Virus record (IMG/VR): IMGVR_UViG_3300046170_000013
Coordinates: 1-33,391 of that record
Reading direction: 5' to 3' (one strand)
Length of the DNA: 33,391 bases
Source of the DNA: a virus
Under the pieces are notes generated by a model. That model was not told the DNA's origin, made no database searches, and saw only the letters and a program-made list of their open reading frames with translations. Below are positions 15,450 to 23,358 of this stretch, one piece after another. The position numbers and the translations under genes are program-made. The number at the start of each line of letters is the position of its first letter. Position 1 is the first letter of the stretch.

Positions 15450-16963
15450 ACTGTTTTACCCATTAGTGCTAATACGTTAATTTCTTGGAGGGATAAAGCA
15501 GACCCGTTAATGTCAGCTTCTAGTCCTATCGTAATAATACTTCCGTTACCTGTTGCTTGAACAGCGTTTCTAGTCGTAAGCTCACCACCAGTAAACTCAC
15601 CGATAGCAAACTCATCAACACCGAAGTACGCAGGTACTTGGTTGCCTACAGTAAACTCGTAAGTTCTAAAGTCCGTAGCTAGATCATAAGCCCACTTCAT
15701 AAACACTGTTGCACCAGCAGCACCAACCAGAGTTGGCCTGAGTTTCTTTAGCAACTTTGTTTTAGCAGGATCACCAAACGTCAGACCCGGACTGTAGTAC
15801 CTAAAACGATATGCTGTTGTGTTGTCAGAGTAACTTGAGTACGTCCCTAGTCCATCAGACGTTCCTATGTACAACGTACCATCAGTTGTAACTTCAAATG
15901 ACTTGTGTGGAATAGAAGTCCACCGTGTAACTCTGTACGCTCCGTTCTCAAGTCTACCCTTCAGATCAAAGCAGTACGCTGTGAGTTGATCTGGGAACGT
16001 AATGATGTAAAAAGAATTTTCAGGACTGTAGACAGACGCCGTAGGTAACGTCCTGTTGTTAATCAAACTAATAATCTCAGTCTTTACATTCAGGCTTAGG
16101 TCAGATATAGGCAACGACTTCTCTTGTATAGTACGTCCTAAGCTCCTGAGTCCTGTGTTAGACATAAACAAAACATCTGTGCCAATGTGCTGGACAGAGT
16201 TTCTACAGATGCACCCAACACCAGCTACCGTGTCAACCAGAGCCATACTAGCTGGACTAGAAGCTCCTCCGTACACAAGTATGCTGTGCTTGCCAAAGAT
16301 AATCAGAGTGTTGTTGTGTGCTGCCAACGCCCTAACTTCATCGTACCCGTCAGGCCAAGCCTTAGATACATCTATAGAACCACTGGAACCACCAGTAAAG
16401 TCTGCTCCAATCAAGAGATCAGACCAGTAAATTGTTTGTGTGTCTGTTGCGTTATCCACAACCCACAGGCGTCCGTAAGCTGCCAAAGCCTCGTGGCACT
16501 TTAAAGTTGCTGCTGTAGCACCGCCGTTAGCCACAGTAAACGTACGTAATCCCGTAGCGTTGTCGTACACTAGAGGATCGTAACCACGTTGGAAAAAGTA
16601 AGCCTTGTCGTTAAAGTTTACAATCTTCCAGTTGTTAGCTGTGATAGTGTATGAGCCGGGAGTTACGTCAGTTAACGTAGTTGTCCCTGTCATAATCTTG
16701 TTGTTACCAGCAGTAAATACTACTTCGTTACCCGCATCATCGTAGAAGTAATGAATCTTGTGTACGTAGTCAGTACCTAGTGCAGTCTTGTTAGTAGTAA
16801 CAACATCAATACCCTTACGTGCAGCAATACGTCCACGCTTGTCAATCACAGCGTTGTCAGCAACGTCAGCGTAAGAAGGATCCTGTGCAATCGGAGAATC
16901 TTCTGTGTTGACTCCTTTAAATGCAGGAGCAACTAAGTTAATACTTTGTAGCGGCTGTGCCAT
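15446..16963 (-). CDS. Tail hub / stabilisation protein (P22 gp10-like), beta-propeller
   Basis: The 505-residue product is beta-rich with repeated blades (AAYGRLWVVDN..., IIFGKHSILVYGG, DVLFMSNTGLRSLG, YIITFPDQLTAYCFD), as in the propeller-like nozzle proteins of podovirus tails such as P22 gp10 or T7 gp12. The N-terminal block VNTEDSPIAQDPSYADVADN and then RKGIDVV is a typical opening for this group. It would sit below the adaptor encoded immediately upstream in the transcript. The assignment is by pattern and order. Confidence 0.78.
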   Translation of the reverse strand: MAQPLQSINLVAPAFKGVNTEDSPIAQDPSYADVADNAVIDKRGRIAARKGIDVVTTNKTALGTDYVHKIHYFYDDAGNEVVFTAGNNKIMTGTTTLTDVTPGSYTITANNWKIVNFNDKAYFFQRGYDPLVYDNATGLRTFTVANGGATAATLKCHEALAAYGRLWVVDNATDTQTIYWSDLLIGADFTGGSSGSIDVSKAWPDGYDEVRALAAHNNTLIIFGKHSILVYGGASSPASMALVDTVAGVGCICRNSVQHIGTDVLFMSNTGLRSLGRTIQEKSLPISDLSLNVKTEIISLINNRTLPTASVYSPENSFYIITFPDQLTAYCFDLKGRLENGAYRVTRWTSIPHKSFEVTTDGTLYIGTSDGLGTYSSYSDNTTAYRFRYYSPGLTFGDPAKTKLLKKLRPTLVGAAGATVFMKWAYDLATDFRTYEFTVGNQVPAYFGVDEFAIGEFTGGELTTRNAVQATGNGSIITIGLEADINGSALSLQEINVLALMGKTV

Positions 16964-16974
16964 ACGTCAGGCTC

Positions 16975-17622
16975 CTACGGAGTGTACCAGATGGTTTCTT
17001 CAGGATGCTTTTGTGCGTCCAGAGCAATCGCGTCAGACAAAAACTTATCAGCAATACCAAAGTACTCAGGTGCTGATGTACCGCCTGTCTCGCCACGCTC
17101 ACGAGCTAACAGAGCTACCGCCATGTGTATCACAGGTTGACTAGGTATAACTAGTTCATCTGTATCAGCATTCAACTCAGCGTTCCTAAGAGTACAGTTA
17201 AATCTCAAGCTGTACACACCATCAGGCTTAGGGTAAACGTCTACTTGAGTGTCACCACTAGCATCAACGCCGTTGTACGTGTAGTACTCAGGTGAGCCAC
17301 TGGGTGGTGATTGGTTCAAGTACTTATCGTTAAACCAGTGTTGAGTGTTGTACTGCATAAAAAGGTTTGAGGTGTCGTTAATTACGTCTAGTACCTTAAT
17401 TTTATTTTGTGACCCAGTGAGTACGTAGTTAAAAATATCAGCAGACGTAGTTACCGTAAGGGTAGTCCTAAGTGCTGACCAATCCCAAGCATCCTCTACC
17501 ATCTTCTTAGCGTCATTTACAAAGTCACCTACCATCTTACTGTAAGTATTATCATTGATACTAGATACCTCGTCTTCACGCAACCGGCGTAGCACGTTGT
17601 TTACTAAGTTTAAATATGTCAT
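16975..17622 (-). CDS. Head-tail adaptor (T7 gp11 / P22 gp4-like)
   Basis: The 215-residue protein opens with a helical block (LNLVNNVLRRLREDEVSSIN) and a characteristic W-rich segment (MVEDAWDWSALRTTLTV), then a beta domain, as in podovirus tail tubular protein A and P22-type adaptors. It would bind the portal ring and the nozzle protein encoded next. Its start overlaps the stop of the Cys-rich protein by ATGA. Confidence 0.82.
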   Translation of the reverse strand: MTYLNLVNNVLRRLREDEVSSINDNTYSKMVGDFVNDAKKMVEDAWDWSALRTTLTVTTSADIFNYVLTGSQNKIKVLDVINDTSNLFMQYNTQHWFNDKYLNQSPPSGSPEYYTYNGVDASGDTQVDVYPKPDGVYSLRFNCTLRNAELNADTDELVIPSQPVIHMAVALLARERGETGGTSAPEYFGIADKFLSDAIALDAQKHPEETIWYTP

Positions 17623-19829
17623 GCAAAGTACTCCGGTAATAGGGTTTTAACAATACTCTGCTCAACTGCTTTAGTATTGCTTCTGGGTTGCGAGCCTGTA
17701 AACATACCAGATGGCTGTTGGATTACTTCAGGTACGGGCTGTGGCGTGTAACTAATACCAGCCATAAAAGGACTAAAAGCTCCTCCAGCACCGCCGCCAC
17801 CGACAGACGCACTAGCAGATTCAGGAGTTTCTGTAGTAGGCGTTGTGGTTGTTACGGGTATCTCCTGTTTAACACAGTTGTCCATATTCTCATCAAAGAC
17901 ATATCCGGGCAAACACTCGCCACAAGACCCGTCTTCGTTTGTGCTTCTGTTTAGAGAGTTACAGTTAAAACTCCCGCCACCACCGCCACACTCAAGATCC
18001 CAAGCACGTTGCTGTTCTATCAAGTCAAAAGTAACTGTTCCTGTGGGTCTTGGTTTATCACAGTCTGGAGCAAACCCAAGCGCTCCCGGCGGTGTCCCTG
18101 TTGTCGGCTTAGTTACACACTTGTTTTCTGCGTTAAACTCTTGACCTTCAGGACACTCTAGACAGTCACTTTCTATTGTAGCACCGTTAGCACACGGTTG
18201 TGGCTGTGTTAGAGGCTTACTACAGTCACCACCTTCGTGCATATCAGGGCTAGTGTTGTCTCCACAGTCGTTACAATCAGGAGCATTTACAGCACCGTTA
18301 GCACACGTAGGCTGCTCACCGCAAATACCACTTGCGGGTTTCTCAGACCCGTCAGGACAGTGCGTAGCACCACACGCCTCTTCCCACTCAAAGTGTGCTG
18401 CGTTATCCGCAGGATTAAAACTGGGGGTGTATCCGGGCTGCGGTTGAGTACAGTCTACCGGAGGCGGTGGCGAAAAAGTAGCAACACAGTTTCCGTCTTT
18501 GTCGTACGTACCGCTGTCTCCAGATTCTGTTTTACAGGGATCGTTCGGAACAAAACCCGGATCAGGGTCTTCACACTCACCGCTCACTTCGTTTCTGATT
18601 TGCTGTCCGGGGCAAGGGTCTAATTCTTCAACACATTGTCCATTTTTTGGTTCGTAACCTTCCGCACACCCGCCACACTCTGTTTCTGTTTTTGCTCCTT
18701 CTTGTTGTATTCTACCAACAGAAGAACAATCAAAGTCATCTCCAGTAACAGGAGGAACACCAATAGTACCGTCATCATTTACATCGTCACCAAAGATGTC
18801 TTCCAGACCGCCTAGTATTTCTTTACCAAAGACACCTCCTAGTACTACGCCCCAAATCCACGGCGGCATGTTTTTAGGATCTTCACCAAAAATACCTTTT
18901 AACCAATCGTAGACTTGCTGTATACCTTCTTCAGGGTTTTGTAAAACACCTTCATCTGGTTGACCTTCGGTATCAGGACAACCAAAAGTACTGCAGTAAA
19001 CGTCTGTTACTTTGCCTTCTACTGTTTTTCCAAAGTCACCAACAGCACCAACTACAGCATCACCAACTTCGCCAGCACATTCACCAACTGAGCTACATTG
19101 GCTATCTTGTACATCTTCAATAATCCCACCAAAAGTTTTATCCCAGATTTCTCCGATAGTTGGTAGTTTAATTATAGCAGGAATAGGAATCCAAGCAGGC
19201 AACGAAATATCAAGTATTCCTCTTGCAAGAATAAAAATATTGCTTACAAAATCATCAATGCCAACTTGTCCTGAAAGTATATCTTTTATATCTTCTATAG
19301 AAATATTAACACCAGCACCAATAGTAGCGCCACTTTCGCCAAATACTTTTTTTAGTAAAGCTTCAAAATCTGAAGGCGTAGGCGTGCCTGAAGCCATACC
19401 ACCAAGAGACATAACAACAGAGTTATTTTGTATTCCTGCGCTTTCGTACCTGTTGACAACATCTAAGAAGTCTTCGTCTGTTTCTACGTTTTCTATGTCA
19501 TTCAAAAAACTATTGTACTGCCACTGATTAAACTCTGAAGACTCTGTGTTTCCATCGCTGTCATAGCCGTAAACAGTATGTGCATTACCGTCAGCATCAA
19601 CAGCGTAAAGCTCGTTTACTCCATCACCATTTAAATCAGAAGAAGCCCAATCAACAGCACCTTCTGGAAGATCACCAAAAAGCTGTCTAAGGTATGCCTC
19701 TAGTGTCCTGAACTCTGGATTAGATGATCCTTGAGGACCAAGTGGATTAAAACCGGCAGCAAGGTACTGCTGGACAAAATCCCAGAAATCAAAGTCTGGA
19801 CTACTTGGATTTATTTTTATCTTAACCAC
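17619..19829 (-). CDS. Cysteine-rich modular virion protein, 736 aa (unrecognised family)
   Basis: The first 244 residues have no cysteine; the rest has 30. Three copies of a small module CxxCx2Gx...xCV lie at 385-400, 556-572 and 636-653, alongside other Cys pairs (519/522, 503/509), a design like EGF or GCC2/GCC3 repeats of secreted proteins. Two EF-hand or dockerin-like loops are visible (DLNGDGVNE at 65-73; DVNDDGTIG at 349-357), plus hydrophobic segments at about 195-222 and 323-340. There is no signal peptide. GTG start at 19829 lies 2 bases after the out-of-frame holin stop and has a poor Shine-Dalgarno, suggesting coupled translation. Position among tail genes suggests a structural or cell-contact role. 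Confidence 0.75.
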   Translation of the reverse strand: MVKIKINPSSPDFDFWDFVQQYLAAGFNPLGPQGSSNPEFRTLEAYLRQLFGDLPEGAVDWASSDLNGDGVNELYAVDADGNAHTVYGYDSDGNTESSEFNQWQYNSFLNDIENVETDEDFLDVVNRYESAGIQNNSVVMSLGGMASGTPTPSDFEALLKKVFGESGATIGAGVNISIEDIKDILSGQVGIDDFVSNIFILARGILDISLPAWIPIPAIIKLPTIGEIWDKTFGGIIEDVQDSQCSSVGECAGEVGDAVVGAVGDFGKTVEGKVTDVYCSTFGCPDTEGQPDEGVLQNPEEGIQQVYDWLKGIFGEDPKNMPPWIWGVVLGGVFGKEILGGLEDIFGDDVNDDGTIGVPPVTGDDFDCSSVGRIQQEGAKTETECGGCAEGYEPKNGQCVEELDPCPGQQIRNEVSGECEDPDPGFVPNDPCKTESGDSGTYDKDGNCVATFSPPPPVDCTQPQPGYTPSFNPADNAAHFEWEEACGATHCPDGSEKPASGICGEQPTCANGAVNAPDCNDCGDNTSPDMHEGGDCSKPLTQPQPCANGATIESDCLECPEGQEFNAENKCVTKPTTGTPPGALGFAPDCDKPRPTGTVTFDLIEQQRAWDLECGGGGGSFNCNSLNRSTNEDGSCGECLPGYVFDENMDNCVKQEIPVTTTTPTTETPESASASVGGGGAGGAFSPFMAGISYTPQPVPEVIQQPSGMFTGSQPRSNTKAVEQSIVKTLLPEYFA

Positions 19830-19831
19830 GG

Positions 19832-19952
19832 CTACTTACCACCCTTTAGCTGCATCAGCTTGTCAGCACCACGTATGCCAAAGCTGGCTGTGACTGCAAC
19901 GTACAAAAGATATTGATACCACTCAGGTAGCTTCCCTAGTTCTGCAAAAGGC
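19832..19952 (-). pseudogene. Out-of-frame 3' part of the holin gene
   Basis: Read one base further on, the sequence after GCCTTTT continues as FAELGKLPEWYQYLLYVAVT and then ASFGIRGADKLMQLKGGK, ending at TAG 19832-19834. This includes a hydrophobic membrane-like segment. Its stop is 2 bases before the next gene's GTG, the tight spacing seen throughout the operon. It reads as the natural C-terminus of the holin-like gene at 19923-20210, split by one extra base in the T4 run (A4 on the plus strand at 19946-19949). Either a sequencing slip, a real mutation, or a programmed +1 shift. Confidence 0.72.
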
Positions 19953-20210
19953 AATGCCTACGCGACCAATGATATCAAGATCGTTCATACCTACGCCCCA
20001 CATAATAGCTATCACAGGTGCACTCAGGACTACTGTGAACCACTCGTCTTTCCACGAGGATGCACTAGCCTGTGCCATGTGCTGTTCCCAAGATGCTGTG
20101 TTCTGTATTACTTGCATCTTAGCTACGTGTTTTGCTTGTGACTGCTCGTGACGATTGCTCATCCAAGTCTTAGCAAGTCCAGCAATAGGACTAATCAGGG
20201 CTTGCCACAC
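19923..20210 (-). CDS. Holin-like protein (3TM type), frameshifted, 95 aa as read
   Basis: GTG start at 20210 directly follows the stop of the preceding small gene. The product has an amphipathic N-terminus (MWQALISPIAGLAKTW), a Gln/Ala/His-rich helix, and a membrane segment (WFTVVLSAPVIAIMWGVG). This resembles the 3TM holin family known from phages and gene transfer agents. As read it ends in an unlikely tail (AFCRTREAT); with a +1 shift at TTTT (19946-19949) it becomes a 125-residue protein ending at 19832 with a further membrane segment. It would control timing of lysis by forming membrane holes. Confidence 0.7.
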   Translation of the reverse strand: MWQALISPIAGLAKTWMSNRHEQSQAKHVAKMQVIQNTASWEQHMAQASASSWKDEWFTVVLSAPVIAIMWGVGMNDLDIIGRVGIAFCRTREAT

Positions 20211-20384
20211 TTACGACTTACCTCTGTTACGCCAGCCTTGCACCGTATCTGTTTCCCAGATGCGTATACCTGTCCACACGAGTGTCAACAACGCAGCTAA
20301 GGAAGGCAGTACGCCAGCCAAGGCACCAACACCAGTTGCTACAGAAACTGTATCCATTACCTCTTTCATACCTTGATCTGCCAT
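20211..20384 (-). CDS. Small holin-like membrane protein, 57 aa
   Basis: ATG at 20384, TAA at 20211-20213. One clear membrane helix (ALAGVLPSLAALLTLVWTGI) is followed by a charged tail (RIWETDTVQGWRNRGKS). The pattern of a single hydrophobic helix ending in W-x-R-I-x-E-x-x-x-V-Q resembles the small class II-type holins (T7 gp17.5-like) of marine podoviruses, from memory. It lies immediately before the second holin candidate, so the two may act as holin and partner. Short, but the tight junctions on both sides support it. Confidence 0.75.
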   Translation of the reverse strand: MADQGMKEVMDTVSVATGVGALAGVLPSLAALLTLVWTGIRIWETDTVQGWRNRGKS

Positions 20385-20386
20385 CC

Positions 20387-20854
20387 TTATGCACCTTTGA
20401 TAATTACTGTCGTGCCGTAAATAATACTGGCTGTTACGACAGCGGCTATAGATACAAGAAAAGTGTCTAGTAGCATACGTTGTCTCTTGCGTTGCTTGTA
20501 GATAACTTCTTCTCTTTGTGCTTTAATCTTACGCCTCAGCATTATCATTTCTTGATAAGTCTCGACACCATAAGACCACACAATAAGTTCTCGTATCTGT
20601 TTCTCTTGCTCCTCTAGCTTTTTCTTAGCTATGACGCTGTTGAGTGCTTGTTGCTCTACGGTGTTACCATCAAATAACTTTTTAAATACACCGGGATTCT
20701 CAGCTTCTTTTTCTGCTTGTTTTATGTCAGACGCAAAGCTATACCACTGCCCTAACTTCTGAGCAACGTGCTCAATCTCAGCACCTCTGTTTACAAGCGT
20801 CTGTACACCTTTGAAGGTTGTAGACGCCATAGCAATTAAAGAAAGAGGATCCAT
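20387..20854 (-). CDS. Membrane-anchored coiled-coil protein, 155 aa
   Basis: The N-terminal region is helical (MASTTFKGVQTLVNRGAEIE), the middle is a charged coiled coil (about residues 75-125, ending KQRKRQRM), and the C-terminus is one membrane helix (FLVSIAAVVTASIIYGTTVI). Similar proteins lie beside holins in marine podoviruses, from memory, without assigned function. A spanin-like lysis role is possible, but inner spanins usually carry the membrane helix at the N-terminus, so this is uncertain. Confidence 0.72.
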   Translation of the reverse strand: MDPLSLIAMASTTFKGVQTLVNRGAEIEHVAQKLGQWYSFASDIKQAEKEAENPGVFKKLFDGNTVEQQALNSVIAKKKLEEQEKQIRELIVWSYGVETYQEMIMLRRKIKAQREEVIYKQRKRQRMLLDTFLVSIAAVVTASIIYGTTVIIKGA

Positions 20855-20862
20855 TCATTAGC

Positions 20863-21174
20863 TTACCAAGAAACGCCAGTGCCATTTGCAGGTGTAGCAA
20901 GTTCAGCAATCTGTGCGTCAATAGCGGCTTCAACAGCGGCTACTTCATCGTCACCCAAAGCCGCCTTAGCCCAGCCAACAGCCGTAGCTTCAGTGATATC
21001 GTCCCATGCAACAAACGACTCACCCGGAGCCTCAAGCCCTACAGTGCCGTAGGATGAGCCAGAGTTTTCTCCGACAGTCTTTGAGCAACTCCAGTGTACG
21101 GTGTTGACTACGTTAGTGTGTCCGTCTTGTGATACGGCGTAGTCCATTGCTGATACAGTCCATATGTGTGCCAT
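20863..21174 (-). CDS. Conserved hypothetical protein near tail fibre (DUF7936-like), 103 aa
   Basis: The product opens MAHIWTVSAMDYAVSQDG, has a beta segment around NTVHWSCSKTVGENSG, and a helical C-terminal part ending TPANGTGVSW. This beginning and end match a family I recall from marine phages placed right after the tail fibre (DUF7936 type). It may be a fibre-associated or assembly protein. The function is unknown. Confidence 0.72.
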   Translation of the reverse strand: MAHIWTVSAMDYAVSQDGHTNVVNTVHWSCSKTVGENSGSSYGTVGLEAPGESFVAWDDITEATAVGWAKAALGDDEVAAVEAAIDAQIAELATPANGTGVSW

Positions 21175-21177
21175 TGT

Positions 21178-23358
21178 TTATTCTCCTTTTAGTGCCGCTA
21201 CTTCGGCTTTGAGTTGTTCAATCATTATTTGTTGCTCTTGGATGGCTCCTGTCAAAACCGCTACAAACTTCATGTAGTCAACGCCGTACTTTGGATCGTC
21301 GCCTTCTTCCATAGGCATCGCACGATTAGCAAATTCCGGAGTCTCTAACAGTTCTTGAGCAATAAATCCGTTGTCTTCTGTTCCATCAGCTTTCCATGAA
21401 TACTTGCGAGGCTTTAGCTTCATTACATCAGCAAGCGCGTTATCGTAATCTCTAATGTTTTCTTTAAAACGAACGTCTGATGATGGTGTAAAGGAAGTTG
21501 CGTTGTTCAGCGTAGTTATTGAACCTACCGTGCCATTGGGATTAACAAAAGCCATGTGAGTTTGGGTTGAAGTTTGGTTTCTTGCCGTGGTAATCATCCC
21601 GTTTGAACCAAGCTGTATGCCTTCATCGCCTGCTGAGATTGTAGAGGTTACTCCAACCAGCACGTTACCAGAGCTATCAATACGCATACGCTCTGAGCCG
21701 TTGTAGTTACTGTTTGCTGATTGCGTCCTAAATATAATTTTGTTTTTACTGGCAGTACTGGAGCCTACACAATCAAGATAAAGGCCGTCTACTGCACCAA
21801 CTGCGGCTTGTTGAGACTCTGTACCATCAAGAATAAGAGCGTTAGTGTCTGTTCCTCCTATGTTTATAAACTTAGCCCAACCAGAAGAACTTGTAGGACT
21901 CGCAGTGCCAATACCTACGTTACCAGAGCTATTAATCCGCATACGCTCTGTTCTAGTACCGGAACTGGTTGGGGCAAAAACTAAAGCCCCACTTTGAGAG
22001 CCTGCCGTATTACTTTCAATCAGCCCACCAATGTATCCATACTCAGTCATGTTACCGGACGAATTATTCATGTTCATCCCGTATCCAGACCCACTGCCTA
22101 CAACATTCGACGGCCTAGCAGTCGCCACACAAGCATACCTAGGTGACGTTGACGTGCTACTAGATTTTGCCAAAATAGGAATAACAGCCCCTTCAACATT
22201 TAGCTTGTAAGAAGAATCAATGGATGAAGTGCCAATGCCTACGTCACCTGAGCCATCAATACGCATACGCTCTGTGTTGCTGGTAAAAAACGTAACAGGG
22301 TTTGCTGTGAGGTTAGCCACTCTAAACTGGCTAGAGCTTGCGTAGAGGTAGCCGTAAGTTGACCCTCCAGCTTTAAGCTCAATCGCGCTATCTGATGTGC
22401 CATCTACATCAATAAGCCCCCTACCTGAAGAAGCCAATGCGCCAGCACTTGTAGAGTTCACCAACAAATTACCAGAGCTATCAATACGCATAGCTTCAGA
22501 ATTAAAAGAGAAGTCCGTATTAAGAATGTCCCAAGTCAATGCAGAGGCAGCGGCGCGGTTTCTGTAGTATTTAGCTGCTGCAGTTTCGCTCATTACAACA
22601 CCGGGAGCAGAGCCACTTAAATGTAGCTGAAACTGAGGACTCGTAGTGCCAATACCTACGTTGCCGCCGCCAGCATTAAGAATTAGTGGATCAGCACCCG
22701 TGTTACCAGACGACAAGTACGCATTAGTGGTATCACACCAAAGTTTTGCTGATTGTGCGGCTGTAGAATCTACAATCGCTAAACCGCCAGTGCTTGCGTT
22801 TGTTGTCTGGACTAATGCAGTCTTTCCGTAAACGCTTGGGTTAGTAGTACCAATGCCTACGTTTCCAGAGCTATCTATACGCATACGCTCTGAAACGCCT
22901 GAGCCGCTATTAGCTCCATTAGTATAAAAAGCTAAAGCTGAGCCATTTAATGAAGCAACAGCAGCATGACGTACTGTGTGGTTCCCTAAATCAATTTCAC
23001 CGCCGCCTGTTCCTGAGCCTACCGCACTAAAAAGTGCGTACTGGGTTCCTGAAGAGACATAAGAAGTTACTATCCGACCTATTCCAAGGCCGTAGGTATT
23101 AGGACTTGCAGTGCCGATGCCAACATTCTCTGAGCTATCAATCGTAATCGCAGTGCTTGTGGCGTTATCGTCGATGCCTGTGGAGGTGAATGTACCCGTA
23201 GTCAAACTAGTAGGGTTTGTCCCAACCTCAATTACAGTACCGCCTGAGTCTTCTGTGTAAAGACGTTTGTTAGTTAAGTCAAATGCGGGTTCACCTTGAA
23301 CAAGATCACCATTAGTAGGTGCTCCTGAGCCGTTCTTAAGTTTAATCGTTGTAGCCAT
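21178..23358 (-). CDS. Tail fibre with C-terminal S74 intramolecular chaperone
   Basis: The 726-residue protein starts with a fibre head (TIKLKNGSGAPTNGDLVQGE), continues with at least six repeats of the type RMRIDSSGNVGIGT, and ends with a Peptidase_S74 chaperone of about 100 residues beginning SDVRFKENI (S627, K632), with the family's YSWKADG and NGFIAQEL blocks and a terminal coiled coil. S74 domains trimerise the fibre and then cut themselves off at the serine. It is probably the receptor-binding fibre, attached via the heptad-repeat fibre whose stop it overlaps. Confidence 0.92.
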   Translation of the reverse strand: MATTIKLKNGSGAPTNGDLVQGEPAFDLTNKRLYTEDSGGTVIEVGTNPTSLTTGTFTSTGIDDNATSTAITIDSSENVGIGTASPNTYGLGIGRIVTSYVSSGTQYALFSAVGSGTGGGEIDLGNHTVRHAAVASLNGSALAFYTNGANSGSGVSERMRIDSSGNVGIGTTNPSVYGKTALVQTTNASTGGLAIVDSTAAQSAKLWCDTTNAYLSSGNTGADPLILNAGGGNVGIGTTSPQFQLHLSGSAPGVVMSETAAAKYYRNRAAASALTWDILNTDFSFNSEAMRIDSSGNLLVNSTSAGALASSGRGLIDVDGTSDSAIELKAGGSTYGYLYASSSQFRVANLTANPVTFFTSNTERMRIDGSGDVGIGTSSIDSSYKLNVEGAVIPILAKSSSTSTSPRYACVATARPSNVVGSGSGYGMNMNNSSGNMTEYGYIGGLIESNTAGSQSGALVFAPTSSGTRTERMRINSSGNVGIGTASPTSSSGWAKFINIGGTDTNALILDGTESQQAAVGAVDGLYLDCVGSSTASKNKIIFRTQSANSNYNGSERMRIDSSGNVLVGVTSTISAGDEGIQLGSNGMITTARNQTSTQTHMAFVNPNGTVGSITTLNNATSFTPSSDVRFKENIRDYDNALADVMKLKPRKYSWKADGTEDNGFIAQELLETPEFANRAMPMEEGDDPKYGVDYMKFVAVLTGAIQEQQIMIEQLKAEVAALKGE
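21665..23153 (-). repeat. Six degenerate repeats in the S74 fibre gene
   Basis: A unit of about 30 bases, complement of GAGCTATCAATACGCATACG with flanks, occurs near 21665, 21920, 22244, 22469, 22861 and, more diverged, 23126. Most copies are followed by a second block related to GTGCCAATACCTACGTT. Each encodes a RMRIDSSGNVGIGT-type step of a trimeric beta fibre shaft. Such repeats can recombine and change shaft length. Confidence 0.85.

Noticed and set aside
16056-16504. Plus-strand ORFs of 124 and 105 codons over the tail hub gene
   Set aside because: Antisense to a well-supported structural gene, with no start signals or protein-like features.
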